64,000 nt of DNA from Thereva unica (lineage: Eukaryota > Arthropoda > Insecta > Diptera > Therevidae). Positions 21,148-33,001 of this stretch are shown here, in pieces. Numbering within the stretch: position 1 is the stretch's first letter; each line of letters begins with the position of its first letter. The stretch lies in NCBI GenBank assembly GCA_949987705.1, contig OX465281.1, positions 174,544,516-174,608,515 of the forward strand. Reading direction: 5' to 3'. The notes under the pieces were generated by a model. It saw nothing but the letters and a program-made list of their open reading frames with translations, had not been told where the DNA came from and did no database searches. Position numbers and translations under genes: made by a program.

Positions 21148-22324
21148 CTACAATTGGTGGTAAATTAAGTTAATTATGTGACAAGCTTAGAAAATACAAT
21201 AAATTGCATGTAAAAATAAAACGATTTATGGGAAGTATATACTACAGTAAAATAATGAGGAAGTATTTTACTTGAGATCTATCTCCTTATTTTTATTGAA
21301 TAATTTTTCATGACTTTTAAAGATTTCATAAATTGTTAACAATACGAAAATGATGATTAAATGTTTTTATTTCATTTTTTACAGGTGAACTAATAGCTGT
21401 TAAGCTTTTTTCCAAATTAGATTATTAGACTTGATATGGTCATATATACAATGAGAAATTTGTGTTCAGTTTGCAAATAATTCATTCACCTTAAAGGCTT
21501 AAAATATATAAAAAGTGTATGCGGCTATTGTACATTGAATACAATTTGTATAAATACATATTCGTACATATTTAGTTTAAGAAAGTAGGAATACAAAGAA
21601 CCATACTCAAATCTTTGTAAGTTTTCTACTTATTTACAAGACTAGGATTTTTAAAATGTATTCCCCTAATCTCCATACTTGCGTTTTATGAAGTTAGTTT
21701 TTTTTTATTTTAGTAAATAATGTATGAAAAATAATGCACTGCACGATTATATACAAATTTATATTGGAGAAAAATGGGTATTAAGTATAATAACATTTCT
21801 AACTTCGTTTTGATTAAGAATGCTTCGATAAAAGATAACATATCTATGTGGAGTTTCGAAATCTTAACAACCTACATGGTAAAGAACAATTTTTAAAAAC
21901 AAGTTAGAAGTAGAAGAAAGTTAAATATGACGTATCCGAACATAGAATATGAAGAAAAAATGTCGTTGCACTTAGGTGTTCAAGCTATATTTGTAAACAA
22001 TCCAAAATTTGTTCAACAGACGAGTTGTTCTATTTATGATCCTTTTATCTTGCGATTAACACAGAAATATAGAGAAAGGGAATGAATTGTTTAAGGCCAC
22101 CTGGTGTCGAGAGCATATTCATTTATATATCATTTGCGTGCAGGCAGCATTAGGATGTATGTTCTTGTAGTATTTTAATTTTTACTATTAAATATGGTTA
22201 TATTTAATAACGCATAGTAATTTGAACCTGTTATTAGGTGTTTTTATAAATAAAAAAGCAATAGTTTATGGACAGAATTACGTTCATGATTTTATTATCT
22301 ATGCATGTACCTTATTCCGTTCTT
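21148..22324. other. Probable GLUT upstream intron or intergenic sequence
   Basis: AT-rich and without a supported exon. The transporter's first coding exon was searched for on the minus strand and not found here. Confidence 0.4.
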
Positions 22325-22762
22325 ATAACATGGGGGCCTCGGTAGTCTATGGGTAAGGCGCCTGACTACTATCCCAGAGGACCCGGGTTCGAATCCCGGC
22401 CAGCCCCACGGTCCTTCGCCTTTTCCACTTTCCCACCCACATAACTTTCCTTCTTTCTATTCCCCTCTTTACATTCCTGATTCCTCCTGTCATAGCCTTC
22501 GCTAGTCTTTCTCCGCTCCACCAAGCGCATGTCATCGGTTGGCTGATGAGATTCAACTCGTTTCAGGAGGCATAACACTCCAGCGAGTTGTTTCTCAAAT
22601 GCCCCAATGCCAGAGTCGCGAAATGGTTGGAATAAAATATCGCGGCTAGGTTGTGGCAGTTTCCTCCCCCCCCCCTCTCTCTCTCTCTCTTTCTACTCTC
22701 TATCTTCCGGCTAGAGCTGCTGTTCGACATTCTATACCAAAAAAATAGATTGTCGAACAGTA
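22325..22762 (+). mobile_element. tRNA-derived SINE
   Basis: Starts with a tRNA-like head. GGGGCCTCGGTAGTCTATGG acts as the A box region and GGTTCGAATCCCGG as the B box and T arm, followed by CCAGCCCC, which pairs with the first GGGG but not with the rest of the acceptor. The acceptor and anticodon stems are imperfect, so this is not a working tRNA gene. An unrelated body follows, with a C/T-rich middle, then (CT)n at about 22672-22692. The end is ragged: CTGTTCGACA (22721) and TGTCGAACAG (22752) form a hairpin around an A-rich run. RNA polymerase III would read it from the internal boxes. Confidence 0.8.
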
Positions 22763-23792
22763 CAAAGGGGATTTTCCTAAGCCTCTAGTCTATCAAATAA
22801 AAAAAAAGTGATTTGATATTCGTCGGGAAAATATTCCGTGAAGAATCTTAAAACGATTTTGAGTTTAATTTCTTCAATGCCAGGAAAGTTTTTTGCTGAC
22901 GTTATTGATTTAAAGAAACCTTTTCGTTTGGGGTAGTAGCTGCAGGTTAGCCCAATATAAGGAAACTAGTTCCTTCTCCCAATTGTAAAGATGCGATTTT
23001 TAGTAACGGTGATATGCCAAAAGTTTGCTTTGAATCGGCGCATTTTTTAATTAGGCAGTCTACAATTCTTTGCGTTTTATGGCCCAGCAGCAATTTCAGG
23101 ATAACTGACTATGTTCATAAAAGTACTAATAATTTACCTATAATGACGAACTTTAACTGAAATTTAATTAAAAATAAAGTTATTTCAGCGGGGAGCATAA
23201 TCAATACCAATAATCCCAAACAGTTTTTGAGCGCTTGTAGAGCGGCTTAACTATCTGATTGGATGATAATAATCATTTATGCGAATAGAGCGATGCAGAC
23301 TTTGGCGCACTCTTCTATGGCCATCACCTCAGCTTTAAAAACTGGCTAAACGACCCGGTTTGTTAAATATGTCAGTGACTATAGATGCCTAGTCGAACTC
23401 AAATCGGGTTTGGGGCAGTCTGTTCTGATCCACAATATGGGGATCTATTAGACCCTTCTTCTACGGGTCGACTCGCAAGCGATTTGAGTATGATACCACT
23501 ATCATACGAGTCGCTCGAAAGTTTCCACCATACATTTCTAGTTAAGTGCGTACACGAGTCGACGAGACTCGTCAACGCAACTCGTCGAATATCAGTTGCA
23601 CACGACCTGCTGCGCTAGTCTCACGCGTTGAGTCGAGTTTGTAATTGGCATATAATTTTTTTTTACCTTCTATAAAATGAAAAAAATGTTTTTATCATCT
23701 CGTTCTAGTTCCTTTGCAGCGACAAATGCACAGCAATTTAAATTCCTTTTAATAAAGGGATGTACCCAAAACTTTCTATTCTTCATTTTTAA
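22763..23792. other. Intergenic sequence, nothing recognised
   Basis: No supported gene. The part 23385-23640 is rich in GAGTCGA/ACTCGT motifs on both strands but I could not delimit a repeat. Confidence 0.4.
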
Positions 23793-24006
23793 TTAACCCT
23801 TGGTTACTATTCATGGGTCTACGTGACCCTGTTCACTTTGGAAATGAAATTTTCGTACAATAACTATTAGACAACCCTGGTCCACCGCTCGTGTATTTTC
23901 AGTATTGGGCTCGTACTTGCGCACGGTGCGTGTGTTTAGTCGCTCTGTGCATATCTCGCGACATAACAGTAGTGACAGGGTCAAATTGACCCTTGAATAG
24001 CAACGA
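23793..24006 (+). mobile_element. 5' end of a piggyBac-like element
   Basis: TTAA (23793-23796) is followed by CCCTTGGTTACTATTCATGG and GTCTACGTGACCC, the TTAACCC...GGGTCA..TGACCC layout of many piggyBac termini. An inverted partner lies at 23978-24006 (GGGTCAAATTGACCC, then TTGAATAGCAACG). The same-orientation transposase relic at 25433 could belong to it, which is inference. Confidence 0.5.
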
Positions 24007-24119
24007 CGGTAAGTGAAAACTATTGGCTTTATTTTAAATCATTTTCTCTAATGTAAAATATATATTATTTCTAAAGGTTTTTTGCTTATACGACATTGTA
24101 GGAAAGTTTTTGCCGCATT

Positions 24120-24905
24120 TTTAACTTCCCAGTATAGGAAGTTATTGTAATCGGTCCGAAAATCGAAATCGAAAATTTCAACGTATTTTCATCTTTCAAG
24201 GTCCCAGGAGCATTTTAAGCAAAAAATTGGGAGGAAGTATGTGTGTGTGTATGTGCGTACGGATGTGGTCATTTTTTCCTGCACGATATCGCGCGAACCA
24301 AAACTGATATCGACATCGTTGAGGTGTCGTTCGAAGCGTATTAACCGAAATATGATCTGAAAGGATTTTCATGAAATTCGGTCGAGCCGTTTTTTTGTTT
24401 AAGCGACGTAAGTGATTTTTGTACCTGCACGATATCGCCCGAACCACGAAAGATATTGACTTACTTGAGGTGCCGTTCGAAGCGTATTAGCGACAATATA
24501 ATCTGAAAAGATTTTTATAATATTCGGTCCAGCGGTTTTTTGGTTTAAATGACTTAAGTGATTTTTGCACCTGCACGATATCGCGCGAACTATAAAAGAT
24601 ATCGACTTAGTTGACGTGCCGTTCGAAGCGTATTAACCGAAATATGATCTGAAAGGATTTTCATGAAATTCGGTCCAGCCGTTTTTTTGTTTAAGCGACG
24701 TAAATGATTTTTGTACCTGTATGATATCGCCCGAACCACGAAAGATATTGACTTACTTGAGGTGCCGTTCGAAGCGTATTAGCGACAATATAATCTGAAA
24801 ATAGGTTTTTGGTTTAAATGACTTAAGTGATTTTTGTACCTGCACGATACCGCGCGAACTAAAAACTATATCGACTTCATTGAGGTGCCGAAAAACATTA
24901 ATACA
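24120..24905 (+). repeat. Tandem array of 146-bp units in a 292-bp higher-order pattern
   Basis: The landmark GCACGATATCGC appears at 24281, 24427, 24573, 24719 (as GTATGATATCGC) and 24842, so the spacing is 146, 146, 146 and 123 (one unit has a deletion). Units 1 and 3 share ATGATCTGAAAGGATTTTCA and TTTAAGCGACGTAA; units 2 and 4 share CACGAAAGATATTGACTTAC, AGCGACAATATAATCTGAAA and TTTAAATGACTTAAG. The real repeat is therefore an A-B dimer of 292 bp. The run-in at 24120-24280 is a diverged edge with a GT microsatellite. Confidence 0.9.
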
Positions 24906-25094
24906 TCAATTTTATATACATTTTCGTCATCCTAATCTTGTAAGTGCGCACATTTAGTTTGACATTTTAGCGAAAATATTGATAAACAATTGTGACAAAT
25001 TCTCGGTATTATAGATATATTCTATATTGCCTATTGTTCATTTATTATTAAAATATCCCAGAATATATTCAACATAAATATATAAATAAGTAAC
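24906..25094. other. Short AT-rich gap
   Basis: Nothing recognised between the tandem array and the LINE-D fragment. Confidence 0.4.
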
Positions 25095-25404
25095 CTCATG
25101 CCTCCACGGCAACATTTTTCCCGCAACACAAGACTTGCCCGCTCGGCTCACCCCCACAGTTTACAGCCCTTATCTTCGCGCACACTCCGATCTAGAAATT
25201 CGTTTATAACAAGAACAACTCGTCTGTGGAACAATCTTCCAATGACAGTATTCCCGAACTCATACAACATCCAAGAGTTCAAACGCAAAGTTCATCGCCA
25301 CTTTCTGCAACACCCCCTTGACTCTAACCTAACTCTAACCTATTATGTCCTTCTCTCTATCTTTCGAGCTAAGCTTACTACTGGACATTGCACCGTGACT
25401 TAAC
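25095..25404 (+). pseudogene. LINE-D C-terminal fragment (Jockey/CR1-type LINE)
   Basis: A frame of about 100 residues reads RSAHPHSLQPLSSRTLRSRN, SFITRTTRLWNNLPMTVFPN and SYNIQEFKRKVHRHF. RTTRLWNxLP followed by an aromatic-rich SYNxxxFKxxV tail is the standard ending of many insect non-LTR reverse transcriptases. Everything upstream (endonuclease, RT) is missing, as in 5'-truncated LINE copies. It abuts the N-terminally cut piggyBac relic. Confidence 0.75.
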
Positions 25405-25432
25405 CGACATGACGTACTAGTAATACAAAGGG

Positions 25433-26155
25433 TGACAATTGGTTCTCATCCATTGAATTAGTAGACGAACTGTGGTCTCGTAAACTAACATACGGACTAT
25501 GAAGTCAAATAAGAGAGCGATTCCAAGAGAATTTTTACCATATAAAACAAGAGAAGTAGAATCGTCTCTGTTTGGCTTCACTGCTAGAACAACAATGACC
25601 TCATACGTTCCTAAAAAATCCAAAGCTGTGGTTCTCATTTCTAGTATGCATCACGATAGCAAGATAGTTCCTGATCAACACAATAAGCCGGAGATGGTCA
25701 CATTTTACAATGAGACAAAAGTCGGGGATCATGCCTTAGGCAAAAAGTGCGCCAACTTCTCAGTATCCAGGGCCACTCGATGGTGGCCGATGGTGTTATT
25801 TTACGCAGCGGTTAATATTACAGGCGTAAATAGTAAAATTATATATGATGCAGTCACTGGAAAGTCTGTAAGTCGACCTAACTATCTTCGCGGACTTGGT
25901 ATAGAGTTATGCCTACCATACGGTGGAAAGCGAATTTGCAATGAAAAGATAACCCGACAATTGATAACATCAAGGGTGTTCAAACTGGCGGTGCCTGAAA
26001 GATCTGTTCCAGCTGTTTCTAATGTTGCATCTAAAAGAAAACGTTGCAGCATTTGCCACTATAAAAGAGACAGAAAAACAAACAGTGTTTGTTCCTCTTG
26101 CAAAATTCCAATTTGCAACACTTGCTCAATAATTGCATGTCCAGGGGGTGGTTTT
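25433..26155 (+). pseudogene. PGBD-like: piggyBac transposase, C-terminal half
   Basis: From about 25433 it reads DNWFSSIELVDELW (the DNxFTS catalytic-Asp block), then a short gap, and from 25499 a clean frame: MKSNKRAIPREFLP, SSLFGFTARTTMTSYVPKKS, KAVVLISSMHHDS, PEMVTFYNETK, WWPMVLFYAAVNITGVNSKI and a Cys-rich end (CSICHYKR...CSSCKIPICNTC) that is the zinc-binding tail of piggyBac transposases. The usual GGVDxxD catalytic segment is altered to KVGDHALGKKC, and the first half of the protein is absent, so it is dead. The frame runs on into the tandem repeats that follow, so the true stop is lost. The LINE-D fragment replaces its upstream part. Confidence 0.88.
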
Positions 26156-26570
26156 AGGGTGTCACCCGGGGATGTTATGAACTTGCAATTTTTTGTGGTA
26201 GTTCCAAATACCACCCTTAATAAGTGTACAAAATTTAAGCGGGGTCTAAAACCCCTAACTATTTTCCCCAAAATAATCATTTCTAGGGGGTGGTTTTAGG
26301 GTATCACCCGGGGATGCTATGAACTTGAAAATTTTTGGAGTAGTTCTTATCACCACCCTTAACAAGTGTACAAAATTTCAGCGGGGTCTAAAGCCTCTAA
26401 CTATTTTCCCCAAAATAATCATTTCTAGGGGGTTGCTTAAGGGTGCCACCCGAGGATGTTATGAACTTGAAATTTTTGGGGTAGTTCTTATTACCACCCT
26501 TAACAAGTGTACAAAATTTCAGCGCGGTCTAAAGCCCCTAACTATTTTTCCCAAAATATTCATTTCTAGG
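26143..26570 (+). repeat. Tandem array, three copies of ~142 bp
   Basis: AGGGGGTGGTTTTAGGGT starts at 26143 and recurs at 26285, 26426 (as AGGGGGTTGCTTAAGGGT) and, truncated, at 26568. Each unit contains ACCACCCTTAA.AAGTGTAC and CCTAACTATTTTCCCCAAAA. Identity between copies is high. The transposase frame reads through into it. Confidence 0.9.
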
Positions 26571-28785
26571 GGTGAGTTAGGGGTAGGTTTATAAATCGTG
26601 ATTAATAATTTAGGGGTGATATGTTTCAAGACCTCCACTGACTTCCCCGTATCAAAAAACAATTAGTTACTTGTTTTTTAAGGTTCACCCATCATAAATT
26701 TTTTTTGCTAAAATCGTTCGATCGAACGTTCGGAACTTCAGGCTCATACTTAATTCTTGAATAGTCTAGTCAGTCCACTTTAGTTTGGCACATAAATATG
26801 ATAAAATCAGAAAGTGCCGCTCTTTGAGAGTAGTTTTTTTAAAAATAACTCGAAAACTAAGACATTTTTACAAGAGTATTTTTTTTGTAGAAAATCAAAT
26901 TTCCCATCGAAATACGTTTGCTTAATTTTTGTTTACCATTTGGAATTCTAAAAATAATCGAAAACAAAATTAAAATTTTTCGAAAAACTCCTTTTTTTGT
27001 TGTTGTTGTTGTTTGGTTAATTTGCTAGCATAAAGCCAGCGGACCCTAACTACAGGGTCGCTTACTGGTCCAGCCTCGCGGCTATATAGACCAAAATACT
27101 AGAATAGGATTAAAATAATTAACTTTAGTTGATACAATGCTGATACACGCGTCCTAGTTTAGGCCAGAACAACGTGGCTGGGGTCACTGATAGAGGATGT
27201 GAAACATGTCACATCAAAAAGTACAAAGCTGGTTTGCTGAATAAAGCTGTCATCTTAGGTGTCAAATGGGGTAAGTCCGGTGATGTAGAATCCAAATTGC
27301 GTAGAGAATGTGCCCTTTCACGTGCTGCAGAAGGTTGCTGGAAAATCGGTTGACTTGTTGTAAATTCCTCCAAAAACCAACTAGCCAAACCAATATGTAA
27401 TTATAATTGCTGAATGTGTGTCGTCCCAGCTGCTAAGGCTAAGTTGTGCTCCCTCAAATAGCCACGAGTTACCGGTATCCGCGTGATATCCTCAAACCTC
27501 CTTTAAACATAGTAATTTACTACCAGATACCGATTTCTCAAGCGATGTAAACTGGATGCACACAAATTCAGCAAATCGAAATTCATTGGTGATAATATTC
27601 TTCCATCATGCATAACGGGTATGGGGCACGCAAATCCCTCCCTCAAAAAAACCCAAGTGCCAAATGCTCAAAATGAAAAAGCCGTTGAATATGGAATCAC
27701 AGATAAGATGTAAAATTAAATGGATGAGAAAAGCCATGCTCATAAAGAGGTCCAAATTAGAATTGTGCACAGATTACGGATACTGAGATCATGTGAGTGC
27801 ACTCGTCCATTTCGTCCATGCTGAAAAATGTTAACGGTTGATGATGCCTCACCCTGGATTTTAGCGTGTCGTTGTGTAAAATCATGCTGCCTTTCCTCTT
27901 CTTAAAAAATCTCATTGATCCGTATAATAAAGACTGAGCAAATATCACAGATTTATCATAAATAAAGAATTCAAACTGCTGGTCATTTAACCATGCTATG
28001 ATCACAAACTTTTACAAAACGAAAACTAAGATTAGTTTTATAAAAAAAAAACACATGTCTTTGTTAGGTACCGAAACGAAATTAAATTAGATTTCCACAG
28101 AAGAAATCAAAAAATTACACGATTTTAAAACTGAGACACGACGTCTTCATTATGACTCAAAACTTATGTAAAGCGAAAACTATGATTAGTTTTATAAAAA
28201 ACACATGTCTATTGTTGGGTACTGAAACCGTTGCTATAAAAACACTGTTAATCAGTCGAGCACTGATTATATATGGGGGGCCAGTCGCAGGAGGAAGCCG
28301 AACTCCTTTTTTTTATTAATTTGGTTATAACTTTTTTCATGGCATCAAACGAACGAGACATTTTCTGAAATTAGCATAAATTACATCAATTTTACTCTTT
28401 TTATGAGAAGCTTACTGTGGTTATCGATGCATACTCTAATAGGGCCTAATCACACGCCCATTCACTTAGGAAAACCTGTTTTGTCTATGATTCGAGTATT
28501 ACACAATGTACCTAATTTTCTGCCTCTTTTCAGTTAGTGTAATTTGTTGTGAGACCGAATTCTTTTTGACGTGACAACGTCTTATAAATCGATGAGTATA
28601 GGAAGTCATTAGCGCAAAATGTCCCGTCCCGTTCCCGTCGCTAAGTAGTGGTGGGGATAGTCGAGCGTGGCGCGGGGGGACGAACGGCTAACAAAGACCT
28701 CGGAAAGTGGTGGCAACCGATTTGTCACTTATGTCAAGACCCGAGAAAAGTCACCGCAGACAAACACCTAGCAGACCTGTTCTTC
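26571..28785. other. Intergenic sequence with old repeat debris
   Basis: No supported gene in 2.2 kb. A (TTG)n run at 26998-27014 followed by TTTGGTTAATTTGCTAGC could be the 3' tail of a minus-strand LINE, but no coding part remains. 28610-28780 is GC-richer and without a frame I recognise. Confidence 0.4.
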
Positions 28786-30815
28786 TTCTTCTTCTTTCTT
28801 TAACGGCTCTACAACCGGGATCCGGTCCTGGCCTCGCGCAACTGTTCTCTCCACCGGTCCCGATTCTGAGCCGATGTCATCCAGTTTGGCATCCCTAAAT
28901 TCTGAGCGTCCTGGTCCACGCCATCCTTCCAGCGAAGGTTGGGCCTCCCTCGCTGTCGCACCCCATAGGTCTTACCGCAGAGAACTTTCCGAGCAGGCTC
29001 ATCTTCACTCATACGAGCTAGATGCCCTGCCCACCGCAGCCTACCGAGCTTTATTTTCTTCACAACATCTATGTCGCGATAGCGCTCGTAGATCTCGTCA
29101 TTGTAGAGTCTCCGGAATCGTCCTTCCTCACATACGGGGCCAACAATCCTCCGAAGTATTTTCCTCTCAAACACGCCCAAGAGGTTTGAGTGCTTTTTGC
29201 TAAGCACCCACGTTTCGGATGCATATGTGAGAACGGGTAAGACCATCGTCTTATATAGTAAAAGTTTAGACGTTATGGTTAGATATTTGGATTTGAAGAG
29301 CCTTGACAGACTATAGTAGGCTTTGTTGGCTTTTAGCAGTCGTGCGCGTATTTCTGGTTCCATGCTATTGTCGGCTGCTACTATTGACCCAAGGTAGGTT
29401 AATGATTTTACCACGTCAAACTCGTGTTCCGCTACCTTGATTGTGGGACCAATGTTAGGTGTTCTTCCAGACGAGGCCACCATGTACTTTGTTTTGCTTT
29501 CGTTAATGTGCAGTCCCAGATTTCCTGCCGCTTGCTCAATCTGAGTGAAAGCTTCTTGTACAGCTGTTGTTGTTCTTCCAATGATGTCAATGTCGTCTGC
29601 GTAAGCCAGTAATTGGTGGACTTGTGGAGGATTGTACCCCTTGATGTCACGCCCGAATCTCGGATCACTTTCTCCAACGCCAGGTTGAAAAGGAGGCAGG
29701 CCAGACCGTCCCCTTGTCGGAGTCCATTATAGATGTTGATTGGTCTGGACAGTGTTCCGGATACTTTTACTTGGCTTGACACATTGATCATGGTCAACCT
29801 ACATAGTCTTGTCAGTTTGTTGGGGATGCCGAATTCTCTCATGACTTTGTAGAGTTCTACCCTGGCTATGCTATCATAGGCGGCTTTAAAGTCTATGAAG
29901 AGGTGTTGAATTGAGTTTTGAAACTCTAGACATTTTTCCATAGCCTGCCTCTAGGTGAAAATCTGATCAGTCGTTGATTTGCCTGGGATGAAGCCACACT
30001 GGTAATGGCCTATGATGTTTCTGGCGTATGGGGCCATCCTGTTTTGTAGGATAGCGGAGAATATCTTATACACGATACTCAACAACGTTATACCGCGATA
30101 ATTAGTGCACGCTGTGATATCTCCTTTTTTGTGTACCGGACAGAGGATGCCTTTTCTCCAGTCTTCTGGCATCACTTCCTGCTCCCATACTTGCACAATT
30201 AATTCATGAATCGCTTGGTGTAATGTAGACCCTCCATATTTAACCAGCTCCGCTGCGATGCCGTCTGCACCCGAGGCCTTGTTGTTTTTGAGCCGGCTGA
30301 TGGCTCTGCTAACTTCTTCTATGCTTGGTGGCGGCAGCATAGCATTGTCATCAGATATTGGTGGAGCCTCCTCAGTTAGCTCGCCATTTAGCAATTCATG
30401 AAAGTGCTCTTCCCATCGCTCCAAGATGCCTTTAGGATCGGTGATCAGATTACCTTCTTTGTCCTTGCAGTATGTGCAACGTGGTGTGAATTGCGTCATA
30501 CTGCGAACTCTTTGGTAGAACTCCCGCGCCTGGTGCGGCCGTCGTTCTCTGTACTGTTCTAGCTCACAGACGAGATTTTTTTCCCAGGCTTCCTTTTTCC
30601 GTCTGTGAATTCTCTTTTCTTCTTTTCTGAGCTCTTTGTAGTTCTCGCGTGCCCGTGTTCTCTGAGACTGCTGCATGGCTCGGTACGCAGCATTCTTACG
30701 TTCAGTTGCCAGCTTGCATTCATTATCGAACCAGTCGTTCCGATCTTTACGACTTCTGTCTAAGATGGACCTGTTAGCAAGTCCTAATCCCACCTCCCCG
30801 CTCTTCGGAAGTAGC
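28786..30815 (-). mobile_element. RTE-A non-LTR retrotransposon, 5' truncated
   Basis: On the minus strand the element ends with AGAGCCGTTAAAGAAAGAAG and a GAA-rich tail (28786-28800), as does its relic at 2.9-3.8 kb. It encodes a reverse transcriptase but no endonuclease, because the 5' side stops at about 30815. Coding breaks: a TAG at 29951-29953 and a frameshift before the catalytic block near 29630. It meets the plus-strand RTE-B element head to head. Confidence 0.88.
28809..30793 (-). pseudogene. RTE-A reverse transcriptase
   Basis: Segments in order: a basic linker (KNAAYRAMQQSQRTRARENY), RT fingers/palm KASGADGIAAELVKYGG, PVHKKGD...NYRGITLL, GFIPGKSTTDQIFT, then a TAG stop, then FIDFKAAYDS with the first catalytic Asp, GLRQGDGLACLLFNLALE and a frameshift. 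The catalytic YADDIDIIG (29590-29615) survives in another frame. The last frame (29483-28809) carries the thumb and the C-terminal YLGSIVAADNSMEPEIRARL, LRWAGHLARM and RRGRPNLRWKDGVDQDA-type zone of RTE-like proteins. It copies its RNA into nicked chromosomal DNA. It is inactive here. Confidence 0.88.
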
Positions 30816-33001
30816 TAACGGGAGACGGGCGAATGGCGAGCTCTCTGCGCCACAAAACAGAGTTTTAAGTCGGTTGGGCTGAGGGTTAGCAACTCGCTCC
30901 CATAAAAAACACCATTGCTACGAATCGGCAAACAATGCCTCGGAACCGGATCGACAACACGACGACGACCTTTGCTTTTCCAACAAAGACACGAATCTAA
31001 TCTTGGAATGTGAGAACACTGCTGGCTGAGGGACGGCTGGATGAAGTCCTCAACGAGATGAATCGATATAAAATCAAGATCATGGGACTTAGTGAGACCA
31101 GATGGCCCGATGCGGGGGAACATATCTGCCCAAACGGTGAGTCCTTCTTATATTCTGGTAAAAACGAAACTGAAAGCCGTAAGAGTGGCGTTGGCGTAAT
31201 ACTCACCAAAGAAGCCAGGTCCAGCCTCATTAGCTGGTCACCAGTTTCTGAGAGAATTATTACCGTCGCCTGCGTACCAGACTAAGAAGTACTACGATAG
31301 TCCAATGCTATGCTCCAACTGAAGACGCAGAAGATGATATCAAGGACGAGTTCTATATGCGACTGAATGAGGTTTTTCGCTCTATTCCAAGGGGAGACAT
31401 CATTGTTTTAATGGGTGACTTAAACGCACAGATCGGCCGTGACAACACCGGCCTTGAACACGCAATTGGAAACCAAGGCCTAAGCCAAGGTACCAATAAC
31501 AATGGTGAGCTTTTCGTTGACTTTTGTAGTTCCCACCAACTCATGGTAGGTGGAACTTACTTTTGTCACAAGAAGATACAGAAAGAGATCTGAGTATCGC
31601 CCGATGGTAGAACGAGAAATCAGATAGATCACGTGGCCGTGAGCCGCAGATGGAGAACTATTCTTGAGGATGTCAGGAGTTTCAGGGGAGCGGATACTGG
31701 AAGCGACCATCATTTGGTTGTAGCTGCTATTCGCCTTAAAATCGCCGCAATCAGAAACGTGCAACATGATGCTAGAACCCATAGACGGTTTAACGTAGAC
31801 CTTCTGCGGGAGAGCGTTAAAAAGCGGGAATTTGCTGGAAACCTACAAGAATTATTAAACCAGCAAATCGTTTCTGACGGCGCAAATATTGAAGAATTGT
31901 GGAGTACGACTAAGGGCGCGATATTGACGGCTGCGGAAACGAGCATCGGTTATGTCCAAAGAAACCAGCAACACTGGATCTCGGACACAACCTGGCAAAA
32001 AATAGAACGCAGAAGGGCCCTCAAAAATAACGTAAACTCTACAAATGACCCGGAAAGACGTCATCAACTAGAACGGGAATACTCCCAATTACATCGCGAG
32101 GTTAAGAGAAGAGTCCGGCGTGATAAAAGGCAGCATATAAATGAGCTCGCAGAAAAAGCAAAAAACGCGGCAAACACAGGCAACAGTAAGGTGCTGTACC
32201 AAATCACTAAACAGCTCTCGGGAAAGCACTCTACTAAAAAGCATGCCGTTAAGAGGGCGGATGGAAGGCTGCTATGCAGCGACGAAGAGCAACTCCAAAG
32301 ATGGAGAGATTACTTCTTCGCCGCCTTGAATGGTACACTTACACAGGAACCTCAGGAAAACAGAAACAATGCACAGCCAATAAGAATCACCACCCGGGCC
32401 CCATCCAAGACGGAAATAGTAACCGCAATTCATGCGATGGCCAATGGTAAAGCAGCTGGGAAAGATGGCATCCCGCCAGAATTGTTGAAAGCCGACTCAA
32501 GCCTCATAGCGCTTCAGCCAATCTTAGATATACTCGTAGCATGGAACACCTGTACCTTTCCGGAGGATTGGACGGAAGGTATCATAGTCAAAATACCAAA
32601 ATAGGGGGAGCTAACAATATGCGACAACTGAAGAGGCATCTGTTTACTATCTACAGTGTGCAAAATTTTGTCCCATATATGTATTACTATCTAGGATAAG
32701 TGAGGCAGTTGACCGAACGCAGCTGGCCGGATTCAGGAAGGGCCGCTCCTGTATTGATCATATTAACACCTTGAGAATAATAGTGGAGCAGTCTACTGAA
32801 TTCCGATCCCCCCTTTACCTTGCTTTCGTAGATTATGAGAAAGCGTTCGACTCGGTCAATAGGAGCTTTATATGGCAGGCACTACGGCGACGTGGATTGC
32901 CTGATAAAATAATAGAATTGATAAAAGCCCTATATAACAATTCCAAATCCAGTGGGGTGCGTTTTTATGAAACAAAATGCTCAATTAGTGAAAATTCGTA
33001 G
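30816..33001 (+). mobile_element. RTE-B non-LTR retrotransposon, 3' truncated
   Basis: A different LINE family from RTE-A. It retains a possible 5' leader (30816-30990), an endonuclease and the first half of the reverse transcriptase, and stops inside the RT palm at 33001. Because LINEs normally lose their 5' end, losing the 3' end here points to a later deletion or rearrangement. Other pieces of this family lie at 18960-19562, 44818-47372 and about 48829-48885. Confidence 0.85.
30990..33001 (+). pseudogene. RTE-B endonuclease-reverse transcriptase, broken
   Basis: The APE-type endonuclease has TWNVRTLLAEGRLDE-like opening sequence (about 31005), KIMGLSETRW (31075-31104), GVGVILTKEA, DIIVLMGDLNAQIG (31400-31440) and GADTGSDHHLVVA (about 31690), which hold the catalytic residues. 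A long linker follows (32604 end of that frame), then AMANGKAAGKDGIPPELLK, PEDWTEGIIV, a break, LAGFRKGRSCIDHINTL and YLAFVDYEKAFDSVNR with the first palm Asp. Breaks include stops near 31285 and 31593 and the loss of frame at 32604. The family is the one related to craniofacial development protein 2-like endonucleases. Confidence 0.87.

Noticed and set aside
22325..22410. Functional tRNA gene
   Set aside because: A and B boxes and a T arm are present, but the acceptor stem pairs for only five positions and the anticodon stem is poor; a long unrelated body follows. A SINE is the better call.
26059..26280. Minus-strand gene over the piggyBac tail
   Set aside because: Antisense shadow of the Cys-rich transposase end and of the tandem repeats.
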